Assembly (NCBI RefSeq): GCF_001044395.1
Contig: NZ_JANU01000006.1
Span: forward strand, 1 to 64,000
Direction: 5' to 3'
Length of the DNA: 64,000 nt
DNA from: Caenimonas sp. SL110
Lineage (GTDB): Bacteria > Pseudomonadota > Gammaproteobacteria > Burkholderiales > Burkholderiaceae_C
The position numbers and the translations under genes are program-made. Positions 56,155-64,000 of the stretch are shown here, piece after piece; the first letter of the stretch is position 1, and every line of letters starts with the position of its first letter. A model generated the notes under the pieces. The model worked only from the letters and a program-made list of their open reading frames with translations, searched no databases and had not been told where the DNA came from.

Positions 56155-57312
56155 GTGAACGACAAACTGCCACGCGTGCTGTGGCCGCTCCTCCTGGGAA
56201 ACTTCGTCATCGGCACCGGGGTCATGGTGGTGCCGGGCACGCTCAACGAAATCAGCTCGTCGCTCGACGTATCGGTCGCAACGGCCGGGCAGCTGATTTC
56301 CGCCGGCGCCCTCCTGATGTGCGTGGGCGCCCCGCTCTTCGCGGCCATCGTGGCCGGATGGGACAGGCGCCGCCTGCTGGCGCTCTCGCTGGCCTGGTAC
56401 GCGGTGCTGCACCTGGCCTGCGCGCTCGCCCCTGGCTTTGGCATGTTGCTGCCGCTGCGCACGATCACGATGATCGCACCGGCCATCTTCACGCCGCAGG
56501 CCGCCGCCTGCGTGGGGCTGCTCGTGCGGCCCGACCAACGCGGACGCGCGATCACCTTCATCTTCCTGGGCTGGTCGGTCGCCTCGGTGCTGGGCATGCC
56601 TTTCGGGGCCCTGATCGGGGGCACTTTCGGCTGGCGTGCGGCGTTTGGCGCGGTCGCGTTCCTGAGCGTTGTCAGCGCGCTCTGGGTTTGGCGCGCCATG
56701 CCCGAGGGCATCAAGCCGCCGGCATTGTCGGCAGCGCAATGGCGCCAGACCCTGCGCTCGCCGGCGCTCATGCTCTGCGTGCTGGTCACCTTGCTTTACT
56801 CGGCCGGGCAGTTCGTGCTGTTCTCGTATTTTTCGCCGTACTACCGGCAAACGATCGGCATCACGCCGGGTGAGCTCGCCCTGCTGCTTGGCTGGTTCGG
56901 ACTGTTCGGTTTCATCGGCAACGTGGTCATGTCGCGGCACATCGATCGCATCGGCGCGTCGCGTGCGGTCATGACCGGAATCTGCCTGATGGCGATCAGC
57001 CTGCTGGTCTGGCCGCTGGGCGTCACGATCTGGCTGGCTGCCCTCGTATCGATTCCGTGGGCGCTGGGGTGCTTCTCATCCAATTCGGCGCAACAGGCGC
57101 GGCTGGTCGCGATGGCACCGGGCCTGGCCTCGGCGTCGATCGCGCTCAACACCTGCGCGATGTACGCCGGACAAGCCATTGGCGCGGCGGGCGGCGGCAG
57201 GATGATTGCAATGGGCGGCATGCAATCACTGCACTGGGCGGGTCTTGCAGGCCTTGTGCTGGCAATGGCAGTGAGCGCCTGGGCGACGCGTTTTTCTTTC
57301 GCCGCCCGTTAA
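56155..57312 (+). CDS. MFS transporter (AraJ-like drug/solute efflux family)
   Basis: A 385-residue protein with about twelve membrane helices. The motif between helices 2 and 3 (GAPLFAAIVAGWDRRRLLALS) and the GMPFGALIGGTFGWRAAF helix-5 region are typical of major facilitator permeases. The start is GTG 56155, with no ATG nearby that keeps the first helix. The substrate is unknown. It shares the last four bases with the convergent FimV-like gene. Confidence 0.9.
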   Translation: MNDKLPRVLWPLLLGNFVIGTGVMVVPGTLNEISSSLDVSVATAGQLISAGALLMCVGAPLFAAIVAGWDRRRLLALSLAWYAVLHLACALAPGFGMLLPLRTITMIAPAIFTPQAAACVGLLVRPDQRGRAITFIFLGWSVASVLGMPFGALIGGTFGWRAAFGAVAFLSVVSALWVWRAMPEGIKPPALSAAQWRQTLRSPALMLCVLVTLLYSAGQFVLFSYFSPYYRQTIGITPGELALLLGWFGLFGFIGNVVMSRHIDRIGASRAVMTGICLMAISLLVWPLGVTIWLAALVSIPWALGCFSSNSAQQARLVAMAPGLASASIALNTCAMYAGQAIGAAGGGRMIAMGGMQSLHWAGLAGLVLAMAVSAWATRFSFAAR

Positions 57313-59402
57313 CGCGGCGGGTTCTTGATGCGGGGGGGGACTTCCCTGGCAGTCGCCGAGTCGAAGTCATCAAAGTCGATCAGGTTGCCCTGTTCGGTGC
57401 TGCCTGCGCTCTGCTCGGGGCGTGCGGCTGCATCTTCCAGATTCACATCAACGCGCCCACCTGCCAGCAGCGTCGCGAAGAGCTTGAAATCCTCTTCCGA
57501 AGGACCCTGCATAGCGGCTGCCACCGGACCGGTGTTCGTCAACGGGAACTCATCGGACAGCGATGAGGGCGCATCCAGGTTGATCTCGTCGAGCCCGGAA
57601 TCGTCCACCACCGCTTTGGCCAGGTCATGCAGCATGAGCAAGTCGTGGAAGGCGGCCAATTCGAAGTGCTGGGCGGCGTCGGCTCCCGGCTGCAGGTAGA
57701 TGTACTCTTCGATCACGTCGAGCACGCGGCGCGACGGCCACAGTGCACTGATGCGCCCGATTGCATCGGCATAGCTTTCAAGGCCTGCTGTTTCATTGCG
57801 ATAGGCGTCGAACTCCGGGACGATCACATTCATGCGCCGCTGGATCTGCTCGCGCAAACCGTCGTATCCCTCCTTGCGTTGCAACCGATGGTGCAGATCG
57901 AGCAGCGCCATCCACGCCAGCGCACTGGTCTGGGGGCTCGCCTGTACATGGGCCATCAACACGTTCACGGCCCTGTCGTAGTCCCCCAGGGACACGAAGA
58001 ATTCGGCCTGCTCCTGCAGATCGGATAACTCCTCGGACTTCATCGCACGCCAGGCGCCCGTCTGGCTCGGCTGGAAGTCCAGGTGACCGAACGACGAAAG
58101 CGCCTCGGGCGTCTTGTGCCCGGCCGGGGACGGTCTGTCCTGCGCGAGCTGGTCGAAGTTGCTCAAGTCCAGGTCGAGCGAGGCCTCCTGGGTTTCCTGC
58201 GGCACCACCCGCTGCGTCTCCTGCATCGCAGGGTCGCTGTCCTGGACCACCGGGTCGTCTTCCGGCATGTCCTTGACGTCCTTCCACCACAGCGGATCCT
58301 GCTCCCGCTGGGCCTGGCGCCTGCGCCAGAACAGCGCCGCCAACAGGCCGGCCAGCAGCGCCAGCGAAAGCGCCGAGAAGCCCCAGATGGTGCGGGTGCG
58401 ATCAAGTTCCGCCTTCTGCAACTGCGCCTGCAATGCCGCGATTTCGGCTTTGCCCGACTGGACCTGCAGGCGAAGCGATTTGAGTTCCGTGTCCAGCGTC
58501 AAAAGCTTCTGGAACTCTGCCGGGGGCATGGTCATCGCGCGCAGCGCAGCCGATGCCTCGGCGCGTTGGGCCGGGGACACTTCGATGAGCCGCTCAATCG
58601 TCTGTGTGAGCTTGAGCGTGGGATCGACCTCGATGGTCAGGTCGATCGGATCGAGCTTGAGACGACTGGCCGCATCGGTTCCGGCTGCCGCACGCTGCTG
58701 CCTCATGACAACCGACTGTCGCCGGGCGTTCGGTGGTTTTGCTGCCGGCGAGCCAGCAGGCGCAGCCACCGCAACCTGCCCCGCCTGCGCTGCACGCAAG
58801 GGTGACGGCGCGGTATCCGTGCGGCGCACCACGGACGGCTGCGGTGCGGCTTCGCGAGCGGTGCCCCGGCTTCGACGCGATGCTGGCGACGCTGTTTGCT
58901 GGGCGCCTGCCTGGGCCTGTCCAGACTGGCCTTGCTGGCCCTGCTGGAACTGGAAAAGGCCCGGGGCGCTTGCGGATGCAAGGGGAACGGGCACGCCCGG
59001 CAGGCGGATCGCCTGCTGCTGCTGGTCGGCAGGCAAGTCGGCCAGCAGCACGAAGCGTCTGGTGGTGGGCATGGTGCAACCGACATGCGCCAGGATGGTC
59101 ACGACCGGTTCTTCGACGGGCCTGAACGTGCGAATCCGCAGGACAGCCTGTTGCGCCGAAAGCACTTCAAGGCGGCTCGTCACGCCGGAGGTCTGCGAGT
59201 CGCCCTGCGTCACCTCGGCGCGCGCACACAACGACGCCGTATCGGCGCCTGGATCGAGGACGACGCGAACGGACACGTCAAGCGGCCGCCCGATCAGCGG
59301 GACGCCCTCAACAGGTCCGAGGCTCGTCGCAAGGCCGGCCGGTGCGGCAACCAGAAGCACCGCATGCAGCAGCAAGCCCCGCTTGGGGGAGCGGCTTGTC
59401 AT
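57309..59402 (-). CDS. FimV-like membrane-anchored protein
   Basis: A 697-residue protein. A signal-like N-terminus is followed by a periplasmic part (about 30-130, one Cys pair), a long Gln/Ala/Pro-rich linker, a short coiled coil (TLDTELKSLRLQVQSGKAEI), a membrane helix (about residues 345-365, LSLALLAGLLAALFW) and an acidic cytoplasmic half with TPR-like helices (QAEFFVSLGDYDRAVNVLMAHV). That is the FimV/HubP layout, but the LysM domain and the usual conserved C-terminal motif are not evident. It may organise cell poles. ATG 59426 is an alternative start. Confidence 0.75.
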   Translation of the reverse strand: MTSRSPKRGLLLHAVLLVAAPAGLATSLGPVEGVPLIGRPLDVSVRVVLDPGADTASLCARAEVTQGDSQTSGVTSRLEVLSAQQAVLRIRTFRPVEEPVVTILAHVGCTMPTTRRFVLLADLPADQQQQAIRLPGVPVPLASASAPGLFQFQQGQQGQSGQAQAGAQQTASPASRRSRGTAREAAPQPSVVRRTDTAPSPLRAAQAGQVAVAAPAGSPAAKPPNARRQSVVMRQQRAAAGTDAASRLKLDPIDLTIEVDPTLKLTQTIERLIEVSPAQRAEASAALRAMTMPPAEFQKLLTLDTELKSLRLQVQSGKAEIAALQAQLQKAELDRTRTIWGFSALSLALLAGLLAALFWRRRQAQREQDPLWWKDVKDMPEDDPVVQDSDPAMQETQRVVPQETQEASLDLDLSNFDQLAQDRPSPAGHKTPEALSSFGHLDFQPSQTGAWRAMKSEELSDLQEQAEFFVSLGDYDRAVNVLMAHVQASPQTSALAWMALLDLHHRLQRKEGYDGLREQIQRRMNVIVPEFDAYRNETAGLESYADAIGRISALWPSRRVLDVIEEYIYLQPGADAAQHFELAAFHDLLMLHDLAKAVVDDSGLDEINLDAPSSLSDEFPLTNTGPVAAAMQGPSEEDFKLFATLLAGGRVDVNLEDAAARPEQSAGSTEQGNLIDFDDFDSATAREVPPRIKNPPR

Positions 59403-59468
59403 TGTGTCTAATTGTTGCACAGCCATTGGGCGTAAAAGTGGTTAGCACGCTACAACGATAATCCGAAA

Positions 59469-60992
59469 ATGACTGTTACTTTTTCCAAGGTTGGCGTCGT
59501 GGGCGCCGGTGCGATGGGCCGGGGCATCGCCCAGATTGCAGCCCAGGCGGGCAGCGAGGTCCTCCTGTTTGACACGCAGCCCGCCGCCGTCGCAAAGGCT
59601 CTAGCCGAGGTCTTCGGCCAGTGGGATCGCCTGCATGAAAAGGGCCGCATCGACGCTGACGCCGCGCAACGCAACAAGGCCCTGCTCAAGCCTGCGGACA
59701 ACCTGGCGGCGCTCGCAGACTGCGACCTGGTCATCGAAGCCATCGTCGAACGGCTGGACGTCAAGCAAGCACTCCTGGCTGAAATCGAAGGCATCGTGGC
59801 GCCTTCTGCGGTGCTCGTGACCAACACATCCTCGCTTTCAGTCACCGCCATCGCAGCCGCATTGAAGCGCCCGCAGCAGTTCGCCGGCTTCCACTTCTTC
59901 AACCCTGTGCCCCTCATGAAGGTGGTCGAGGTCATCGCAGGACTCAAGACAGCAAAGGCAGCGTGCCAGCAACTCGCAGCGTTCGCGCGCGACATGGGCC
60001 ACACCCCCGTGCAGGCACAGGACACACCGGGCTTCATCGTCAACCACGCGGGCCGCGCCTACGGCACCGAAGCGCTGCGCATCGTCAGCGAAGGCATCAG
60101 CGATTTCGCCACCATCGACCGCATCCTGCGCGACCAGGTCGGCTTCAAGCTGGGCCCGTTCGAGCTGATGGACCTCACGGCGCTGGATGTGTCGCATCCA
60201 GTGATGGAGTCGATCTACCGCCAGTACTACGACGAGCCCCGCTATCGCCCCAGCGTCATCACGGCCCAGCGCCTGGCCGCAGGCGTGGTCGGGCGCAAGG
60301 TCGGCGAAGGCTTCTATTCATACATCGACGGCAAGGCGCAGGTTGCCCCCGAGCCGCCCACGCCGCAGGTCGCAGAGATGCCGCCCGTCTGGGTTTCGAC
60401 GCGTGCTGCCAGGCGCTCGGAGCTGTACCAGCTGCTCAAGGACCTGGGTGCAAAGATCGAGACCGGGCAGTCGCCGTCCCCGCAAGCCCTGTCGATCGTC
60501 GCCCCGCTGGGCTTTGACATCACGACCGTGGCTGTCGTCGAGCGGCTCGACCCGTCCCGCACCGTCGGCATCGACATGCTCATCGACGACGCAGCGACCA
60601 AACGCCGCGTGCTGGCGACCAACCCGGCCACGCGTGCCGACATGCGCGACGCCGCACACGCCCTGTTCGCCCGCGACGGCAAGGCCGTGAGCGTGATTCG
60701 CGATTCAGGCGGCTTCGTCACGCAACGCGTGGTCGCATGCATCGTCAACATCGCCTCCGACATCTGCCAGCAGCAGATCTGCAGCCCGAAAGACCTGGAG
60801 ACCGCCGTCACACTCGGCCTCGGTTATCCGATCGGGCCGCTGGCCATGGGTGACCGCTGGGGGCCGACCAACATCCTGGAAGTGCTGTTCAACATGCAGA
60901 CGGTCTACGGCGATCCGCGTTATCGGCCCAGCCCGTGGCTCAGGCGCCGCGGCGCAATCGGTCTCTCGCTCTTGCATGAGGAAAACCAATGA
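59469..60992 (+). CDS. paaH: 3-hydroxyacyl-CoA dehydrogenase, PaaH type
   Basis: A 507-residue two-module dehydrogenase. The NAD-binding motif GVVGAGAMGRGIAQIAAQAG starts at residue 8. FAGFHFFNPVPLMKVVEV is the family signature (catalytic His near 140), and the C-terminal dimerisation domain is duplicated (TPGFIVNHAGRAYGTEAL and GGFVTQRVVACIVN). The length matches PaaH of phenylacetate degradation. It could act there or in general beta-oxidation. The stop overlaps the next gene by ATGA. Confidence 0.92.
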   Translation: MTVTFSKVGVVGAGAMGRGIAQIAAQAGSEVLLFDTQPAAVAKALAEVFGQWDRLHEKGRIDADAAQRNKALLKPADNLAALADCDLVIEAIVERLDVKQALLAEIEGIVAPSAVLVTNTSSLSVTAIAAALKRPQQFAGFHFFNPVPLMKVVEVIAGLKTAKAACQQLAAFARDMGHTPVQAQDTPGFIVNHAGRAYGTEALRIVSEGISDFATIDRILRDQVGFKLGPFELMDLTALDVSHPVMESIYRQYYDEPRYRPSVITAQRLAAGVVGRKVGEGFYSYIDGKAQVAPEPPTPQVAEMPPVWVSTRAARRSELYQLLKDLGAKIETGQSPSPQALSIVAPLGFDITTVAVVERLDPSRTVGIDMLIDDAATKRRVLATNPATRADMRDAAHALFARDGKAVSVIRDSGGFVTQRVVACIVNIASDICQQQICSPKDLETAVTLGLGYPIGPLAMGDRWGPTNILEVLFNMQTVYGDPRYRPSPWLRRRGAIGLSLLHEENQ

Positions 60993-61768
60993 CAGCCGAA
61001 CTCAAAAGCACCAGCCAGGGCGCGACGATGGTGCTCACGATCTGCAATCCCGAGCATCGCAATGCGTTGGGACCCGAGATGTACGCGGCGGGCGTCGAGG
61101 CGCTGAGCGTCGCCGAATCCAGCGCCGAGGTGCGCAGCGTGGTGATCGTCGGGCAAGGCACAACGTTTTCTGCCGGTGGCAATCTTCAACGCCTGCAGGC
61201 CAACCGCCAGCAGCCGCCCGAAGTGCAGGCGCAAAGCATCGAACAGCTGCACAGCTGGATCGAAGCGATCCGCACATTTCCCAAGCCGGTGATCGCAGCG
61301 GTTGAAGGGGCTGCTGCGGGTGCCGGATTTTCGCTGGCGCTGGCCTGCGACATGATCGTGGCCGCCGACGATGCGATCTTTGCCATGGCCTATAGCAGCG
61401 TGGGCCTGTCACCCGACGCTGGCGGCACCTGGAGCCTTGCGCACGCCATGCCGCGGCAACTCGCCAGCGAGCTGCTGATGAACGGCGAGCGCATCGGTGC
61501 GCAGCGCCTGTTCGAGCTGGGCATCGTCAATCGGGTTGTGTCGGCCGGGCAGGCGATGACCCAGGCACTGGCTATCGCCGAGAAACTCAATGATCGCGCG
61601 CCTAACGCGATTGCCAGCATCAAGGAACTGCTCAATGATGCGCCAGGCGCGATGCTCAGCCGGCACCTGGCAAGCGAACGCGACCACTTCGTGCGTAACC
61701 TGCACCACGCGAACGCGGGCATCGGGATCGAAGCATTCCTGACCCGGTCCAAGCCGCGCTACGAATAG
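60989..61768 (+). CDS. Enoyl-CoA hydratase/isomerase family (oxepin-CoA-hydrolase-like)
   Basis: A 259-residue crotonase. The oxyanion-hole segments are TTFSAGGNLQRL and EGAAAGAGFSLALACDMIVA, followed by SVGLSPDAGGTWSL. Its closest annotation in this lineage is, as I recall, an alternative oxepin-CoA hydrolase of phenylacetate catabolism. The sequence alone shows only the crotonase family. It is translationally coupled to paaH, which supports a shared pathway. Confidence 0.85.
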   Translation: MTAELKSTSQGATMVLTICNPEHRNALGPEMYAAGVEALSVAESSAEVRSVVIVGQGTTFSAGGNLQRLQANRQQPPEVQAQSIEQLHSWIEAIRTFPKPVIAAVEGAAAGAGFSLALACDMIVAADDAIFAMAYSSVGLSPDAGGTWSLAHAMPRQLASELLMNGERIGAQRLFELGIVNRVVSAGQAMTQALAIAEKLNDRAPNAIASIKELLNDAPGAMLSRHLASERDHFVRNLHHANAGIGIEAFLTRSKPRYE

Positions 61769-61883
61769 CGCCCGGCTAGAAACGAGTACGGGCGGCGAGT
61801 CGCCTAGGGGATCATCCCCCGTTGTTTCACCACGTCCCGCACGCGACAATGCACGGCACCAGCAGTCGCTGACAAGACAGGCC

Positions 61884-62603
61884 ATGGACGACCCCATTCT
61901 TACCATCGAAGAACGTGAAGCGATCAACTCGGGTCGCTGGTTCTCATCCCTTTCACCTTCACTCAGGCACGACATCCTGCGATGCGCTTACGTCAAACGC
62001 TACAAGGACGGCGAACTCATCTGCGCGCGCGGCGATGCGGCGGACGAGTGGAGCGCTGTGTCCAAAGGCGCGGTACGGGTGAGCTCCACCTCGATCTCGG
62101 GCAAGCAGGTCACGCTCACCTACGTGGAGCCGGGTGTGTGGTTTGGCGATGTGGCGATTTTCGACGGCGACCGGCGCACGCACGATGCCTATGCGCACGG
62201 CGACACCAGCATGCTCACTGTGTCGCGCGGCGACCTGCGGCGCATCCTGACCGAACACACCGAGCTGTACGAGGCGCTGCTTCGGCTGCACGCACGCCGC
62301 ATTCGGCAGCTGTTCGGCCTGGTGGAAGACTTGAACACCCTGCCCTTGCGCGCGCGGCTGGCCAAGCAGCTCACGCACCTGGCCCGCAGCTACGGTGTGC
62401 CGTCGCTCTCAGACGCGCGCGAAGTGCGTATCGGCTTGCAGCTGGCCCAGGAAGAACTGGCGCAGTTGCTGGGCGCATCACGCCAGCGCGTGAACCAGGA
62501 ACTCAAGGCGATGGAGCGCGAGGACGTGATCCGCATCGAACCGGGCGGGCTGGTTGTGCGCAATCGCGAAGCGCTCATGAAAATCATCGACGCTGAACTT
62601 TGA
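61884..62603 (+). CDS. Crp/Fnr-family transcription regulator
   Basis: A 239-residue protein with an N-terminal cyclic-nucleotide-binding-like beta-barrel (LICARGDAADEWSAVSKGAVRV, GVWFGDVAIFDGDRRT), a long dimer helix and a C-terminal winged helix (LAQEELAQLLGASRQRVNQELKAM). It lacks the N-terminal cysteine cluster of Fnr. The ligand is unknown. It lies 13 bases before the phosphotransferase gene and may regulate the downstream acyl-CoA genes. Confidence 0.92.
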   Translation: MDDPILTIEEREAINSGRWFSSLSPSLRHDILRCAYVKRYKDGELICARGDAADEWSAVSKGAVRVSSTSISGKQVTLTYVEPGVWFGDVAIFDGDRRTHDAYAHGDTSMLTVSRGDLRRILTEHTELYEALLRLHARRIRQLFGLVEDLNTLPLRARLAKQLTHLARSYGVPSLSDAREVRIGLQLAQEELAQLLGASRQRVNQELKAMEREDVIRIEPGGLVVRNREALMKIIDAEL

Positions 62604-62616
62604 CAAGAACAATTCG

Positions 62617-63720
62617 ATGACCAACTACGACCACTTTATCGGCACGCGCGCTGTCTCCGACAAGCACGCCTTCGACACCGGCGCACTCACCGCCTGGCTC
62701 GAAAAAAACCTGGACGGTTTCAGCGGCCCGCTCACCGTCGAAATGTTCAAGGGCGGCCAGTCCAACCCGACCTACAAGCTCGTCACACCCGGCAAGAGCT
62801 ATGTGATGCGCGCCAAGCCCGGCCCGGTAGCCAAACTGCTCCCCTCGGCCCACGCAGTCGAGCGCGAGTTCGCCGTGATGAGCGGCCTGGGCGGCACCGA
62901 TGTGCCCGTGCCCCACATGTACTGCCTGTGCGAAGACGAATCCGTCATCGGCCGCGCGTTCTACATCATGGAGTTCATGCAGGGCCGCGTGCTGTGGGAC
63001 CAGGCCCTGCCCGACATGACACCCGCGCAGCGCGCCGAAATCTACGACGAGATGAACCGCGTGATCGCGGCGCTGCACACGGTTGACTTCGCATCGCGTG
63101 GCCTCGCGGGCTACGGCAAGCCCGGCAACTACTTCGACCGCCAGATCGGCCGATGGAGCAAGCAGTACAAGGCATCGGCCGATGGTGCGGGTCCGATGAG
63201 CCAGCCGATTGCCGAGATGGAGCAGCTGGTGGAGTGGCTGCCGAAAAACCTACCGGCCGCTGCGCGCGACGAAGCCAGGGTGTCCATCGTGCACGGCGAC
63301 TTTCGCCTGGACAACCTGATGTTCCACGCCACTGAGCCGCGCATCATCGCGGTGCTCGACTGGGAGCTGTCCACGCTGGGGCATCCGATGGCCGACTTCA
63401 GTTATCACTGCATGGCCTGGCACATTCCGCACAGCGCATCGCGCGGCATCGGCGGGCTCGACCTTCAGGCACTGGGCATTCCCTCCGAAGAGCAATACAT
63501 CCAGCGCTATTGCGAACGCACGGGCCTGGCCACGCCGCAAGAGCTCAAGGGCGACTGGAATTTCTATCTCGCCTACAACATGTTCCGCATCGCCGCGATC
63601 CTGCAAGGCATTGCCAAGCGGGTCGAGACCGGCACGGCGTCCAGCGCGCAGGCCGCAGCGTCGGGCGCAGGCGCCAGGCCGATGGCCCAACTCGCCTGGC
63701 AGTTCGCGCAAAAAGCCTGA
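62617..63720 (+). CDS. Aminoglycoside-phosphotransferase-fold kinase (ACAD10/11-like)
   Basis: A 367-residue protein of the APH/choline-kinase fold. MFKGGQSNPTYKL is the Gly-rich loop, VMRAKPGP has the Lys/Arg position, VHGDFRLDNLMFH is the catalytic HGD-x4-N and VLDWELSTLGHPMADFSY the metal DxE motif. Proteins like this pair with acyl-CoA dehydrogenases (fused in ACAD10/11) and phosphorylate 4-hydroxyacyl-CoAs. An acyl-CoA dehydrogenase starts 48 bases downstream, supporting that role. Confidence 0.88.
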   Translation: MTNYDHFIGTRAVSDKHAFDTGALTAWLEKNLDGFSGPLTVEMFKGGQSNPTYKLVTPGKSYVMRAKPGPVAKLLPSAHAVEREFAVMSGLGGTDVPVPHMYCLCEDESVIGRAFYIMEFMQGRVLWDQALPDMTPAQRAEIYDEMNRVIAALHTVDFASRGLAGYGKPGNYFDRQIGRWSKQYKASADGAGPMSQPIAEMEQLVEWLPKNLPAAARDEARVSIVHGDFRLDNLMFHATEPRIIAVLDWELSTLGHPMADFSYHCMAWHIPHSASRGIGGLDLQALGIPSEEQYIQRYCERTGLATPQELKGDWNFYLAYNMFRIAAILQGIAKRVETGTASSAQAAASGAGARPMAQLAWQFAQKA

Positions 63721-63768
63721 ACTGCCGCACCGCATAACGCCACAAGCACTTACCCAAGGAAGACACAC

Positions 63769-64000
63769 ATGGACTTCGAGTACTCACCCAAGACCCGTGA
63801 ACTGCAGGCCAAGCTGCTCAAGTTCATGGACGACCACATCTATCCGAACGAGAAGGCGTACCACGAGGAGCTCGAAGCCAACACCAAGGCAGGCAAGCGC
63901 TGGTCGGCCCTGAACACCATCGAGAACCTCAAACCCAAGGCACGCGCTGCGGGCCTGTGGAACCTGTTCCTGCCGGTCGATAGCGCATCGGCATCGGGCT
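63769..64000 (+). CDS. Acyl-CoA dehydrogenase, N-terminal part (runs off the window)
   Basis: The first 77 residues are visible: [31 protein letters not shown] and [14 protein letters not shown]. These match the N-terminal helical domain of ACAD10/11-type acyl-CoA dehydrogenases. AAGGAAGA precedes the ATG. It follows the phosphotransferase gene and probably completes a hydroxy-fatty-acid catabolic pair. The catalytic region is outside the window. Confidence 0.88.
   Translation, partial: MDFEYSPKTRELQAKLLKFMDDHIYPNEKAYHEELEANTKAGKRWSALNTIENLKPKARAAGLWNLFLPVDSASASG

Overview
The window is a chromosomal segment of a high-GC betaproteobacterium, most likely Burkholderiales and near Comamonadaceae. 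This is inferred from the gene content: a Bug/TctC receptor without its permease, the run exbB-exbD-lpxK-trm112-kdsB-adk, a PaaH/oxepin-type hydratase pair, a FimV-like hub and a CTG-N10-CAG LexA box. There is no rRNA, tRNA, CRISPR array, insertion sequence or prophage that I can see. Genes are dense, operons are tight (many ATGA or TGATG overlaps), and most of the non-coding space is small intergenic gaps.

Region 1 (1-9.8 kb) is a sulfide/metalloid module. A BigR/SqrR-type repressor gene (7930) sits at a bidirectional promoter. To the right run bigR, two YeeE/YedE half-transporters and a DUF599 membrane protein. To the left run a persulfide-dioxygenase-like metallo-beta-lactamase, a two-domain ArsA ATPase, a P2-type cation ATPase, an SLC13-type anion permease and a DUF1275 membrane protein, with junctions of 9, -1, -4 and 2 bases. 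There is no arsB, arsC or arsD. Region 2 (9.8-24.5 kb) holds housekeeping and stress genes: Zn-alcohol dehydrogenase, an RlmN/Cfr-family methyltransferase, YghU, a MerR regulator with a textbook 19-base-spacer operator in front of a cupin gene, glutaminase, TrhO, a pseudouridine synthase, a nuclease-helicase fusion, VanX-like dipeptidase, KatG and a VWA protein.

Region 3 (24.5-36.8 kb) has an orphan fucosyltransferase-like protein, FKBP, YebC-family, SGNH hydrolase, TctC receptor, acyl-adenylating ligase, M28 peptidase, EVE protein, two tandem CesT-like small proteins, ClpA-ClpS and a cold-shock protein. Region 4 (36.8-42.4 kb) resembles a light or oxidative-stress island. Leftward genes are an FAD amine-oxidase-like protein, a HiPIP and a photolyase-like protein whose alpha/beta domain seems to lie at the C-terminus. 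Rightward genes are a LitR/CarH-like MerR regulator, a SOUL haem protein and an epimerase-SRPBCC fusion.

Region 5 (42.5-64 kb) carries icd, two paralogous exported Ala/Lys-rich proteins, DUF192, sodB, xseA, the exbBD-lpxK-kdsB-adk run, a DUF6152-like gene broken by an in-frame TGA, an L-asparaginase divergent from lexA with two LexA boxes between them, a hydroxyacid dehydrogenase, an MFS transporter, a FimV-like protein, and a run of acyl-CoA metabolism genes that continues off the right edge. A dispersed palindromic repeat (8-base arms, 5-base centre) occurs at gene 3' ends near 0.1, 12.9, 17.8 and 45.3 kb.
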